Shown here: in pieces, positions 14,445 through 22,715 of the stretch
How positions within the stretch are numbered: the first letter of the stretch is position 1
Layout: each line of letters opens with the position of its first letter
Assembly (NCBI GenBank): GCA_965204715.1
Contig: OZ242009.1
Span: 1,798,001-1,862,000 of the forward strand
Reading direction: 5' to 3'
Source: CATOSP01 sp965204715
GTDB lineage: Bacteria > Chloroflexota > Dehalococcoidia > Lucifugimonadales > UBA3495
DNA length: 64,000 nucleotides
Program-made: the position numbers and the translations under genes
The notes under the pieces: model-generated
The model's input: only the letters and a program-made list of their open reading frames with translations
Told to the model about the DNA's origin: nothing
Database searches by the model: none

Positions 14445-16010
14445 ATGAACAAGATTGAAGAATACAAAGCGGAAAAGGACGGCCTCCAGGTCATGGAAGA
14501 CCTGCCCTACTACGCAGAAAAGGGCTGGGAGGCCATCACCGATGGCGACAAGGAGCGTCTCAAGTGGCTGGGTGTCTTCTTCCGGCGGCAGACTCCGGGC
14601 AAGTTCATGATGAGGGTCCGCATCCCCAACGGAATGACCGACTCGCGGCAACTTCGGGTGATCGCCGAACTGGGCCGGGACTGCGGGAAGGGGTTCGTGG
14701 ACATCACCACCCGCCAGCAGATCCAACTGCGCTGGTTCCAAATCGATCAGGTACAGCAGATTTGGGACCGGTTGGAGAGCGTAGGGTTGGTCTCTCTGCA
14801 AACCGGCATGGACAACATCCGCAACGTCGTCGGATGTCCGATGTCCGGCCTGGCTGCCAACGAGTTGCTGGATGCCTCGCCGGTGGTGAGGGAGTACAAC
14901 GACATGTTCGTTGGGAACCCGGAGTATACCAACCTTCCCCGCAAGTTCAACGTGACCATCACCGGTTGCATGGACAACTGCACCCATGGTCCCACTCAGG
15001 ACATATCCCTCACTCCAGGGTTGAGGTCTACTGAGAAGCGGGTCCTCAGCGGCCATGCCGGCCCCCAGCCAGGTATAGGGCAGCGTTTTCAGTGTGAGGG
15101 TGAACCTATTCTAGGCTTCAACGTGTCCGTCGGCGGCAAGCAGGGGTCTGGTGGATTCAGGCCGGCGACGCCCCTGGACGTCTTCGTGACGCCGGAAATA
15201 GCCGCCGAGGTCTGCAACCAGATAACCCTCATCTTCCGCGACCACGGACCGCGGGAAGCCCGCAACAAGTGCCGCCTGGCTTTCCTGGTGGACCAGTGGG
15301 GACCGGAGCGGCTCCGGGCAGAGTTGGAGCGGCGGATGGGCCGCGTCCTCCCGCCCGCGGGGCGGGACATGGTGCGCCAAGACCCAGGTCTGAGGCCGGG
15401 CGGCACTGACCACATGGGTATCTTCTCCCAGAAGCAACCGGGGCTGAACGCTGTGGGCCTGGCGGTCCCCGTCGGACGCATCACCTGCGAACAACTGCTG
15501 GAGGTTGCCCGATTGGCGGAGACCTATGGCGACGGGCAGGTGCGGTTGACCCCAGGGCAGAATCTCATCATCCCCAACGTCCCCGATTCACTGCTGGAGA
15601 ACCTCAAGGCTGAACCGCTGCTTGCCGAGCTGCGCCACGACGCCTCGGAGATTGTGAAGGGGCTCGTGAGCTGCACCGGCATCGACTACTGCCACTTCGC
15701 ACTCATCGAGACCAAAGAACGGGCCGTGGAAACCGCCGCGAAGCTGCAAGAGTCGCTGGGGGACTTCGGCCCGATGACCATGCACTGGTCGGGTTGCCCC
15801 AACGCCTGCGGCAACCACACCGTCGCGGATATTGGCGTTCTGGGGAAGCGAACGCGGCTGGATGGAAGGGTCATCGATGCCGTCGATGTCTCCCTGGGGA
15901 AACGGTTCGCCGACCGGGCGGGCGCCGAGTCACTGACCAATATCCCGTGCGAGAAGCTGCCGGATGTCTTGACCCGGGTCCTGGCCTGCACCCGGGAAGC
16001 CGTAGCTTAA
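14445..16010 (+). CDS. nirA: Ferredoxin-type nitrite reductase (siroheme, [4Fe-4S])
   Basis: The 521-residue protein starts at ATG 14445 (GGAGTGGAG upstream) with NKIEEYKAEKDGLQVMEDL, close to the N-terminus of cyanobacterial NirA; an upstream ATG at 14400 has no ribosome site. Siroheme/cluster ligands are visible as SCTGIDYC and GCPNACG near residues 408 and 452, and two ferredoxin-like repeats (RLKWLGVFFRRQTPGKFMMR; DHMGIFSQKQPGLNAVGLAV) are present. It should reduce nitrite to ammonia with ferredoxin. Between TQDISLTPG and GFNVSVGGKQGSGG about 27 extra residues occur, and another short extra piece near residue 311; both coincide with dispersed-repeat sequence. Confidence 0.88.
   Translation: MNKIEEYKAEKDGLQVMEDLPYYAEKGWEAITDGDKERLKWLGVFFRRQTPGKFMMRVRIPNGMTDSRQLRVIAELGRDCGKGFVDITTRQQIQLRWFQIDQVQQIWDRLESVGLVSLQTGMDNIRNVVGCPMSGLAANELLDASPVVREYNDMFVGNPEYTNLPRKFNVTITGCMDNCTHGPTQDISLTPGLRSTEKRVLSGHAGPQPGIGQRFQCEGEPILGFNVSVGGKQGSGGFRPATPLDVFVTPEIAAEVCNQITLIFRDHGPREARNKCRLAFLVDQWGPERLRAELERRMGRVLPPAGRDMVRQDPGLRPGGTDHMGIFSQKQPGLNAVGLAVPVGRITCEQLLEVARLAETYGDGQVRLTPGQNLIIPNVPDSLLENLKAEPLLAELRHDASEIVKGLVSCTGIDYCHFALIETKERAVETAAKLQESLGDFGPMTMHWSGCPNACGNHTVADIGVLGKRTRLDGRVIDAVDVSLGKRFADRAGAESLTNIPCEKLPDVLTRVLACTREAVA
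15010..15075 (-). repeat. Probable degenerate dispersed repeat inside nirA
   Basis: CACTCCAGGGTTGAGG and CGGCCATGCCGG are shared with the copy at 13460, in the same order and near the same spacing, but the remainder has diverged. It coincides with the unexpected segment GLRSTEKRVLSGHAGPQPG. Confidence 0.45.
15376..15401 (+). repeat. Dispersed repeat, left module inside nirA
   Basis: GCCAAGACCCAGGTCTGAGG then CCGGGC; read as RQDPGLRPGG at a position where relatives are shorter. Confidence 0.5.
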
Positions 16011-16041
16011 TACTCAGGCAGCAAAAAATACCGGAGGAGCC

Positions 16042-17415
16042 GTGGATACCAAGACCGGACCGTTAACCGTCGGCAAGGCAACGCGCATCAACCTGTTCAG
16101 TCTCCGGAAGCCTCACATGCGGACCTTCCACATGACCTGGTTCGCATTTTTCCTGGCTTTCTTCGGCTGGTTTGGCATAGCCCCGATGATGGCGCTGGTG
16201 CGGGACGACCTGGGTCTGACCAAGACCGAGATCGGCAACACCATTATCGCGTCGGTGGCGATCACCATCCTGGCGCGGCTGGCTATCGGCTGGCTGTGCG
16301 ACCGCATCGGGCCGCGGCTGGCCTACAGCGGCTTGCTGATAATCGGTTCCATACCAGTCATGTGCATCGGCCTGGCCAACAGCTACGAGTCCTTCCTGCT
16401 GTTCCGCCTGGCCATCGGGGTCATCGGAGCGTCCTTCGTCATCACCCAGTACCACACCTCGATGATGTTCGCGCCCAACGTGGTGGGCACGGCCAACGCC
16501 ACCACCGCCGGATGGGGCAACATGGGAGGCGGGGTGACGCAGATGGTTATGCCCCTGGTGCTGGCGGCGGTACTGATGTTCGGCGTGGGCGAGACCCTGG
16601 GCTGGCGGGTGGCGATGGCCGTTCCCGGCGTGGCCCTGCTGCTGACCGGCTTCGCCTACTACTTCATCACCCAGGACTCGCCGGAGGGCAACTACCGGCA
16701 ACTGCGGAAGGCAGGCAGGATGGCCCCGGCGGCCTCGGTGAACGGCTCCTTCCTGGCCGCGGCCAGGGACCACCGGGTCTGGGCGTTGTTCGTCATCTAC
16801 GGGGCCTGCTTCGGGATCGAGCTGACCATCAACAACGTGGCCGCTCTCTACTACCATGACCGTTTCGGCCTCAGCGTCTGGGCCGCCGGGCTGATCGCGG
16901 GGATGTTCGGGTTGATGAACATCTTTGCCCGGACCCTGGGCGGGGCCTTCGGCGACAGGTTCGGCATCAGGTTTGGACTCAGGGGCCGGGTGATGTTCAT
17001 GGGGAGCGTGCTGGCCCTGGAGGGACTGGCCCTGATCATGTTCTCCCAGATGGACGCGCTGCTCTTGGCGGTTGGTGCTATGATTGTATTCAGCCTGTTC
17101 GTGCAGATGTCCGAGGGCGCGACCTACTCGGTGGTCCCATTCGTCAACCGCAAGGCCCTGGGTTCGGTGGCGGGGATAGTCGGCGCAGGCGGGAACGCCG
17201 GAGCGGTGGCCGCGGGGTTCCTGTTCCGGGTGGAAAGCCTCGGCACCGAGCAGGCGCTGCTCATCCTGGGCATCGGGGTGCTGCTGGTAGCGCCGCTGGC
17301 CTTCCTGGTGCGGTTCTCGGCCCGCACCGAGGCGGAGGAGAAGAACGTCATAGAGCGGGCGCTGCGGGACAGAGCGCTGGGCGAAGGAGCGCTGGCGCCT
17401 GTCGCCGGAGACTAG
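16042..17415 (+). CDS. Nitrate/nitrite MFS transporter (NarK/NasA type)
   Basis: The 457-residue protein starts at GTG with GGAGGA before it, 31 nt after nirA. About twelve membrane helices are apparent. The nitrate-signature helix is seen as AGWGNMGGGVTQMVMPLV near residue 155, and the loop RLAIGWLCDRIGPR is the usual MFS helix 2-3 motif. It should import nitrate (or exchange nitrite) for the reductases encoded upstream. Tandem duplication or fusion as in some NarK1-NarK2 proteins is not seen. Confidence 0.9.
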   Translation: MDTKTGPLTVGKATRINLFSLRKPHMRTFHMTWFAFFLAFFGWFGIAPMMALVRDDLGLTKTEIGNTIIASVAITILARLAIGWLCDRIGPRLAYSGLLIIGSIPVMCIGLANSYESFLLFRLAIGVIGASFVITQYHTSMMFAPNVVGTANATTAGWGNMGGGVTQMVMPLVLAAVLMFGVGETLGWRVAMAVPGVALLLTGFAYYFITQDSPEGNYRQLRKAGRMAPAASVNGSFLAAARDHRVWALFVIYGACFGIELTINNVAALYYHDRFGLSVWAAGLIAGMFGLMNIFARTLGGAFGDRFGIRFGLRGRVMFMGSVLALEGLALIMFSQMDALLLAVGAMIVFSLFVQMSEGATYSVVPFVNRKALGSVAGIVGAGGNAGAVAAGFLFRVESLGTEQALLILGIGVLLVAPLAFLVRFSARTEAEEKNVIERALRDRALGEGALAPVAGD

Positions 17416-17427
17416 GCGAGGAAGACG

Positions 17428-18120
17428 ATGCTTGATTTCAGACAGTTCGAATGGGTCAGCTTTGACTGTTACGGGACGCTGGTTGATTGGGAGACGGGCA
17501 TCTCCAACGCGGTCGCCGGGGTGCTGGGGTCACACGGGTTGCATAAGACCAAGGCCGAAACCCTGGCGCTGTTTGCGGACGCGGAGCCGCGGGTGCAGAA
17601 CTCTGGGGCCTACCTGGACTACCGGCGGGTGCTGCGTGGGGTGATGGAGATGATCGGGGCGGAGACCGGCGTTGGCCTCAGCGAGTCCGAGTTGGGCTGC
17701 CTGGCGGACACCCTGCCGGACTGGCCCGTGTTCCCGGATGTGCTGGACGCGCTGAGGATATTGAAGGCGCGATACAAGCTGGCGATTATCTCCAACGTGG
17801 ACGACGACCTGTTTGCCAGGACGGCGGAGGGGTTTGGCGTGGACTTCGATGCTGTCGTCACCTCCCAGCAGTCCCGAAGCTACAAGCCCGACCTGCGCAA
17901 CTTCAACCTGGCCCTGGAGCGAATGGGGGCCGGGAAGGAGAATTGGCTGCACGTCGGGGAGAGCCTGTACCATGACATCGGGCCGGCCAACCGGCTTGGC
18001 ATCACGTCGGTATGGGTGAACCGCGCGGACCGGGGAGGCGGGACCCGCCACACCGACGCCGTTCCCGACCTGGTTGTCCCCGACCTGGCTGCGCTGGCGG
18101 AGATGGTGGGCACGGCGTGA
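17428..18120 (+). CDS. HAD-superfamily hydrolase, haloacid dehalogenase type II-like
   Basis: The 230-residue protein begins 12 nt after the transporter. HAD motifs are in order: motif I VSFDCYGTLVDWETG (nucleophile Asp13), motif II IISNVDDDLF, motif III Lys in QQSRSYKPDLRNFNLALE, motif IV HVGESLYHDIGPANRLG. The FDCYGTLVDWE start is typical of the type II haloacid dehalogenase group, although many members are general phosphatases. Its place at the end of the nitrate cluster suggests co-transcription without explaining a role in nitrogen metabolism. Confidence 0.85.
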   Translation: MLDFRQFEWVSFDCYGTLVDWETGISNAVAGVLGSHGLHKTKAETLALFADAEPRVQNSGAYLDYRRVLRGVMEMIGAETGVGLSESELGCLADTLPDWPVFPDVLDALRILKARYKLAIISNVDDDLFARTAEGFGVDFDAVVTSQQSRSYKPDLRNFNLALERMGAGKENWLHVGESLYHDIGPANRLGITSVWVNRADRGGGTRHTDAVPDLVVPDLAALAEMVGTA

Positions 18121-18205
18121 CCTTCAGCCGTGTCCGGGGCCGGGATGGGCCGGGCAGCGGTCCGGTGGGTTCTCGCCCTGGTCAAGCCGGGGGGAATTTG
18201 TTTTT

Positions 18206-18239
18206 GCGGAAATGTCCGGATTTGACCGGACATTTCCGC
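18206..18239 (+). terminator. 14-bp stem hairpin after the nitrate operon
   Basis: GCGGAAATGTCCGG (18206-18219) pairs perfectly with 18226-18239 around the loop ATTTGA, followed by TCACTTTTGCG. The weak T-run makes it a likely but not certain terminator. Sequence just after it is shared with 49461-49486. Confidence 0.55.
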
Positions 18240-18400
18240 TCACTTTTGCGAATTCCGACACACTGCCCGGGTTGCGCGCGAGACACATTCCTCCTAGAGT
18301 TGCCGCCCTCCAACCCTCTCCGGGAATGAGATGGTAGTGCAGCGCGACTGGAGCTGGCAATGGGCAAGTGTCAGTGGGGTGTCCGTCAGAATTTTGGGGA

Positions 18401-19630
18401 TTATCTGGGGCGCCCAACGGGAGCCCGGCGCCAGGGGTGACTGGCCGCAGGCCGGTGAGGGAGTTTTGACCCCTCCCTTCCACCGGATAGTGCAACCCCG
18501 GCGGGGCTTTTCACCGGGACCTCCGGTCTATCCGCCGGGCTGAGTTTGGCCCCCGGTTCTCCGGCTGCCGCCAGCCGCCGCCGGGGGCCTGCTTTCTCTC
18601 CGGGTGTGCCGGAACTCCGGGAGCCCCGCTTTCTGAGCCGCCGGGCTATACGCGGCCATTCCCCGGCCCAGCGGCCGCTGCATACAATGTTGCGCAAGCC
18701 CAGCATGGGATTTACATGGGGCCGCGCCCAGTGCATTCCTCCCCCCTTCAACCTCGCTTCCACCACCAGCTTGTTGCCGCTCTCCACCGCACCGCTTCCT
18801 ATGGGCCAGCCCTGGGCCCGCAAGACCGGATAGCGCATCTGGGCTTCCCGCTTTTCCAGGTAGGCCAGGGGTTTGCCCAGGTCAGTTTCCCGGCCTTGGA
18901 CCAAGACCCTGATGTCCTCCAATACCGGACCGGCGCCCTCATGTTTGAGACGCTGCGTCTGTTCCCGTTGCCATTCATCAGCCATCGAAGACGCTTCCCC
19001 AAACAGGCCCCGGCCGATCTCCCCCATGTACCCCGCAGCATGGGGAAAGTCCAGAATCCGCACCGCACCGGGACAATGAAAGTCCCCGAATCCCTGAATC
19101 CATTCGGCCCCATCGGACACCAGGGCCACTTGGCCCTTTTCCCCCACCCCCCGCCGGCAGGTCTCCGCCAATGCCTGCCGGGTGAAGCCCGCCGCATCGC
19201 TCAACCGGGAAAAATAGGACATCTCCTTCAGGGTTCCAGGCTCCGCACCCGTCTCATCCACCTCCCCAATCACCATCGTCTTGACCTCAGCCCATTCTCC
19301 TCCCGCCAAGGGCGCCATCGCCCCGTCCACTTCCACCACCAGCCGGGCTGAGCCGGAACCGGCCACTTCCCAGTCCACTTCCCGGCCCTGTTCCAACGCC
19401 CCGGCCTCCTCCTCCTGAATGACCACATAAGCCGCCCCCGCTGCTTCGGTATGCCGTCTTACCGTGGCTTCACTGAGGGAATTCAGCTTCATCCAGTCCA
19501 CCAGGAGCCGTTGCGCCTTCTCGAAGGGCATCCAACTCCCCAGCCGCACCAGAACCTCTTCCAGCCCCGGAGTCAGACAGCCCGGCAGCAATTCCAGCTC
19601 TTCATCCAGGGGGGAAAAGTTTCCCGCCGC
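18401..19630 (-). CDS. ISKra4-type transposase, catalytic part (ORF2)
   Basis: Meaningful similarity to the transposase starts at about 19621 (NFSPLDEELELLPGCLTPGL), though the frame is open to 19864. Likely catalytic acidic residues lie in VVEVDGAMAPL and in ALVSDGAEWIQG, and the family's late motif is clear: GSGAVESGNKLVVEARLKGG then GMHWARPHVNPML. After that the last 100 residues are Arg/Gly/Pro-rich and run nearly to the inverted repeat, so the real C-terminus may be functionally earlier. There is no separate ribosome site, which favours expression by frameshifting from ORF1. Confidence 0.8.
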   Translation of the reverse strand, partial: AAGNFSPLDEELELLPGCLTPGLEEVLVRLGSWMPFEKAQRLLVDWMKLNSLSEATVRRHTEAAGAAYVVIQEEEAGALEQGREVDWEVAGSGSARLVVEVDGAMAPLAGGEWAEVKTMVIGEVDETGAEPGTLKEMSYFSRLSDAAGFTRQALAETCRRGVGEKGQVALVSDGAEWIQGFGDFHCPGAVRILDFPHAAGYMGEIGRGLFGEASSMADEWQREQTQRLKHEGAGPVLEDIRVLVQGRETDLGKPLAYLEKREAQMRYPVLRAQGWPIGSGAVESGNKLVVEARLKGGGMHWARPHVNPMLGLRNIVCSGRWAGEWPRIARRLRKRGSRSSGTPGEKAGPRRRLAAAGEPGAKLSPADRPEVPVKSPAGVALSGGREGSKLPHRPAASHPWRRAPVGRPR

Positions 19631-19973
19631 AAGCGGGGCAGACCCCGTACTCCCGTTCCAGCGTGACCTCCTGCCCCCCCAGGGTCTGCAACCGCCGCTC
19701 CCGCTTGCCCGAAGAGGCCAGTTCATGGCCGCAATCAGGGCATACCGGCCTTTCTCCAGGCTGACTTCCGCTCCAGTCCCTGGCGGAACTGGCCAGAGCC
19801 GTATCCTGGAGCATCCGGCCCCGCAACTTCGCCAGCCGCAGGTCCAGTTCCTTTTCAATCTCACTAAAAGTGGCTTTAGGATTCTGCAACCGCCACTCTT
19901 TCATCCCGGTGATTGCTTCTTCGCTCAACTCCCGCCAAGTCAATCCCCAATCCTTCATTTCCATAAGACACAC
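19602..19973 (-). CDS. ISKra4-type transposase, N-terminal part (ORF1)
   Basis: The 123-residue frame has a helical N-terminal region (LTWRELSEEAITGMKEWRLQ) and a zinc-ribbon-like CPDCGHEL ... CPACGGKL. It stops at 19602-19604 right after a run of six C on the coding strand (19609-19614). The catalytic part continues in the +1 frame, so the full transposase needs a +1 (or -2) shift at CCCCCC, or the run carries an indel. Confidence 0.8.
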   Translation of the reverse strand: MCLMEMKDWGLTWRELSEEAITGMKEWRLQNPKATFSEIEKELDLRLAKLRGRMLQDTALASSARDWSGSQPGERPVCPDCGHELASSGKRERRLQTLGGQEVTLEREYGVCPACGGKLFPPG

Positions 19974-20166
19974 CCATCCTCTCTCCAGTCCTTTGCCGCC
20001 ATTTTACCCCTCCATCCTCTCCCTATCCAAAATTCTGACGGACACCCGTGTCAGTGGAGGCGGCGTTCCAGTTACTGTACCTAGTTACATTAGTGGTTGG
20101 AGTGTCTTGAGTCAGCCGAGTCGCGTGTGCCATCTCGGGGTTCTCATCAGCTTCCAAGAACTCGGC

Positions 20167-20175
20167 TGGTATACT
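20167..20175 (+). promoter_or_regulatory. Extended -10 element upstream of the DUF2806 gene
   Basis: TGGTATACT (TGn plus TATACT) lies 108 nt before the start codon. No strong -35 is visible. Otherwise 20057-20283 contains no gene. Confidence 0.45.
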
Positions 20176-20283
20176 TTACGATAGGGAGATGCTTGGGTGG
20201 CCATGTCGGTTCAAGTTTATCCCGAGGCGAAATCTACCGCTACTTCCCATAACCGCAAAGGAAAGGACGCTTAGATAGTCAAG

Positions 20284-21378
20284 ATGGCAGGCGAATCGGG
20301 CAACGGAAATTTCGACTCTCCCAGAGATGAAGTCATCTCTGTCCCTGACGTCATCACGAATTTGGTAGCTGATACGGCTATCTCAGGCATCCCTGGTCCA
20401 GTCAGGCGGAACTTTTTCAAGGCTTTAGGACAATTGTGTTCCGCAACAATAGATATTCCCGTTGCATATCTCACTGGAATAGCAGATGAACGGCGTGCGG
20501 AAACAGAAGCGCGCATCAAGTTGATTAACACGTCCGCCGAGCAGATTGCTCAACAGATGCAGACTGACCCTGAGTATGCACGCCTAGCGGTCCAGAAGTT
20601 CGGGCAACGGGTGATTCGCGAGCAGGTGAACTTAGATTTAATTAGCCAGAAAGCTGCGACCGAATTACGGGATGCCAGTGACTCCATTGATCAATCAGGG
20701 TCGGACGAGTCAGGCGAAACAATCAGCGATGATTGGCTGAACTCTTTTGAGACGGAAGCCAGACAAAAAAACACCGAAGAAATGCAGACTTTCTTCGCTA
20801 AGATATTAGCTGGGGAAATCAGAAAACCAGGTTCCTACTCGACTAAGACTATCAAAATACTAGGCAGTCTTGATCAGAATATTGCTAACCATTTCGTGAA
20901 ATTGTGCTCACTCTCCATCTCAATCCACTCTCAAGATATGAGGGTGCCCTCATTGGGTGGCAATGCTGGTAGCAATGCACTTCAGGAATATGGACTGAAC
21001 TTTGATACGCTTAATCTATTGAATGAACATGGCCTTGTAATATCTGATTACAATTCATGGCGGGAACATATGCCTTGTGTAGCGCTCCCCGGCGGTGGGC
21101 AGCAAGCAGTATTTTTTCCTTTTGGTTACCGAGGTAGGCATTGGATTTTGATGCCGATGTCCAACGACAGGATTGGTCAGATGTTCAGAATAGAAGGGGT
21201 CGCTCTTACTCAATCAGGGAGAGAGTTGTCCAGAATTGTGAATATCGAACCGATGGATCAGTATTCGACAGAATTAGCCCAGTATTTTGAACGGAATGGT
21301 TTTCGGATGATCGAAGTTAGCGATGGGCAACCATGTCTATCAGGGGTCAATACTGTTACAGAGAATGAGTCGCAGTGA
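20284..21378 (+). CDS. DUF2806-family protein
   Basis: The 364-residue protein resembles DUF2806: a hydrophobic/amphipathic N-terminal part (DVITNLVADTAISGIPGPVR), a helical region rich in Glu and Arg (IADERRAETEARIKLINTSA), and the family block SFETEARQKNTEEMQTFFAK followed by ILAGEIRKPGSYSTKTIKIL. The function is unknown; members occur in accessory regions. Base composition is clearly more AT-rich than the neighbours, with AT-ending codons, a sign of recent acquisition. It lies next to the IS and to two toxin-antitoxin-like pairs. Confidence 0.75.
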   Translation: MAGESGNGNFDSPRDEVISVPDVITNLVADTAISGIPGPVRRNFFKALGQLCSATIDIPVAYLTGIADERRAETEARIKLINTSAEQIAQQMQTDPEYARLAVQKFGQRVIREQVNLDLISQKAATELRDASDSIDQSGSDESGETISDDWLNSFETEARQKNTEEMQTFFAKILAGEIRKPGSYSTKTIKILGSLDQNIANHFVKLCSLSISIHSQDMRVPSLGGNAGSNALQEYGLNFDTLNLLNEHGLVISDYNSWREHMPCVALPGGGQQAVFFPFGYRGRHWILMPMSNDRIGQMFRIEGVALTQSGRELSRIVNIEPMDQYSTELAQYFERNGFRMIEVSDGQPCLSGVNTVTENESQ

Positions 21379-21463
21379 ACATCGACCGTGTTCTATGGCA
21401 CCCGAGGCTTCAGGTCATGGGATAGCTCTTTTCAGTTAAGGGTAGTCCGTTTCCTCCCGCTCC

Positions 21464-21484
21464 CTAACCCTCCGGCTTTACCTC
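21464..21484 (-). repeat. Possible short copy of the 3' end of the LLM oxidoreductase gene
   Basis: Eighteen of 21 bases match the terminal segment of the intact gene starting at 23161, including CCGGCTTTACCTC. On its own this is weak; with the longer copy at 22284 it suggests a third boundary of the same kind. Confidence 0.35.
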
Positions 21485-21580
21485 TGGTATATAATCCATC
21501 CGCCCACTAATCGGCCCGGATATTACCTGCCTCACGCCGAATTCGCTACTGGCAAATGTCACTAATTTTGAGGGAGAACA

Positions 21581-21919
21581 ATGATGCGGAAACCCGGCGC
21601 AGCCAACACCGGCATCGTCAATTCAACGTCGGCGCCGGTCCGTGACGGCGGTTATGACATTGGGGAACAGTTGTCCGGTCAGGTTGGCAAACTCCCTTCG
21701 CCGGAAATGGTGGAGGAACTCTGCTCTACGCTGCGCGTTTCCGACCTCCGCCAACTGACTGCCGAGATATTGAATGCCAGCATCGCGTACATCAGGGATG
21801 ATTCGGGCAGGCTGGAATACGTGACGCTTCTCAATAGTTGGATAGCCACGGCTGAGGAAACGGTGGCCGCTGGCAGGAACGTCAACCGGATTGCTGCCAG
21901 GCGGAGAAGCAAGGACTGA
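21581..21919 (+). CDS. Putative antitoxin partner of the RelE-like gene
   Basis: The 112-residue protein is not recognised by family. It has a Gly/Ser-rich N-terminus and a helical body (SPEMVEELCSTLRVSDLRQL; LNASIAYIRDDSGRLEYVTL). It starts at an ATG (two consecutive) after GAGGGAG. The gene ends 18 nt before the RelE-like gene on the same strand, and this pairing is the only basis for the antitoxin call. Confidence 0.5.
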   Translation: MMRKPGAANTGIVNSTSAPVRDGGYDIGEQLSGQVGKLPSPEMVEELCSTLRVSDLRQLTAEILNASIAYIRDDSGRLEYVTLLNSWIATAEETVAAGRNVNRIAARRRSKD

Positions 21920-21937
21920 TAAGCCCGTTCATTACCC

Positions 21938-22252
21938 GTGACCAATCAGGAAAGCCAATTCGTTCCTCCTTATGCGGTGAGTGTCCATCGCACTGTCAGG
22001 AGGTTCTTGAGGACACACCCTGACCTGAACAGCAGATGGGAAGCGATTGTGGCCCAAATCCAACAAAGTCCTCGTCAAGGAGCGCACATCGACCATTTGA
22101 AGGGTGTATGGGACTGTAGTTACAGATGTGATGAGGGGTCTTACCGGATCAAGTACGAGGTTGACGACGACAGCGCAGAGCTATATTTCTATGACGCCAA
22201 CAATCGAGGCGACGTTTACAAGGGTCGGCGCGGCGCAGCCCAGCGCAGGTGA
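21938..22252 (+). CDS. RelE/ParE-superfamily toxin-like protein
   Basis: The 104-residue protein begins with GTG. Its C-terminal half shows the RelE-type pattern: IDHLKGVWDCSYRCDEGSYR, IKYEVDDDSAELYFYDANNR and GDVYK, i.e. the strand hairpin with conserved Arg and Tyr/Asp residues of the mRNA-interferase fold. The N-terminal helix (VHRTVRRFLRTHPDLNSRWE) also fits. The likely role is ribosome-dependent mRNA cleavage restrained by the preceding gene product. Confidence 0.7.
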   Translation: MTNQESQFVPPYAVSVHRTVRRFLRTHPDLNSRWEAIVAQIQQSPRQGAHIDHLKGVWDCSYRCDEGSYRIKYEVDDDSAELYFYDANNRGDVYKGRRGAAQRR

Positions 22253-22283
22253 TTGAGGAACGGACCTTGTTACTGCCCACTCC

Positions 22284-22465
22284 CTACACCCCTGGCTTTA
22301 CCTCCCCCCGAACCGTTCCATCTGGGATATGAACTCGGACTCGTCGCGAGCGCGGGGTTCGAGGACCAGGTAGGTGAGTCCCGCATTTTGATAGGCGTGG
22401 GCATCTTCGGTTACCTGGGCCGGGGAGCCGCGCATGGGGAGGCGGTTCCGGGGTGGGGGGAGTTA
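22284..22465 (-). pseudogene. Truncated copy of the 3' end of an LLM-class oxidoreductase gene
   Basis: About 182 bp align with 23161-23345, the last 60 codons of the intact neighbouring gene, at roughly 88% identity with small indels. The similarity begins exactly at the stop codon and ends near 22465, where unrelated sequence starts. It has no start codon. The copy separates two toxin-antitoxin-like pairs and marks a duplication or insertion boundary. Confidence 0.85.
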
Positions 22466-22487
22466 TGGATGATGCGGGTATCGAGGG

Positions 22488-22715
22488 CTACAGCGAGTCT
22501 AACGTGTTGTAAAACACGTCGAGGTTAATACCGTGAGCCTCCAACTGCCGCTCAACATCACCCAAAGTCGGAGTTTGGCTGACGTCCAGGAAGATGGGGC
22601 GGGCCGGCGAACCGTTGCTGTAGAATCGCAGGCCATCGCGTTCCTCCAGGAGGACATACCCCATGTTCCTCATCACGGCTTCAATCTCAGCCAGCGAGAT
22701 GCGCGGGTCAAGCAA
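22488..22715 (-). CDS. HicA-like small protein without the catalytic histidine
   Basis: The 75-residue protein starts at TTG 22713-22715, overlapping the previous stop by 8 nt (TTGCTTGA). It follows the HicA layout: helix SLAEIEAVMRNMGYVLLEER, a strand pair (DGLRFYSNGSPARPIFLDV), then TLGDVERQLEAHGINLDVFY. HicA toxins have a Gly-Ser-His on the central strand; here that position reads RDGLRF, with no His. It may be an inactive or divergent HicA. Its partner upstream looks like HicB. Confidence 0.55.
   Translation of the reverse strand: MLDPRISLAEIEAVMRNMGYVLLEERDGLRFYSNGSPARPIFLDVSQTPTLGDVERQLEAHGINLDVFYNTLDSL

Larger units (their letters stand above)
18377..20047 (-). mobile_element. ISKra4-family insertion sequence, complete
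   Basis: The 1,671-bp element is bounded by 21-bp perfect inverted repeats (GGGTGTCCGTCAGAATTTTG plus G at 18377-18397; inverse at 20027-20047). A 9-bp target duplication, GTGTCAGTG, flanks it at 18368-18376 and 20048-20056. The intact ends and identical duplication indicate a recent insertion. It encodes a two-frame transposase on the minus strand. Confidence 0.9.
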
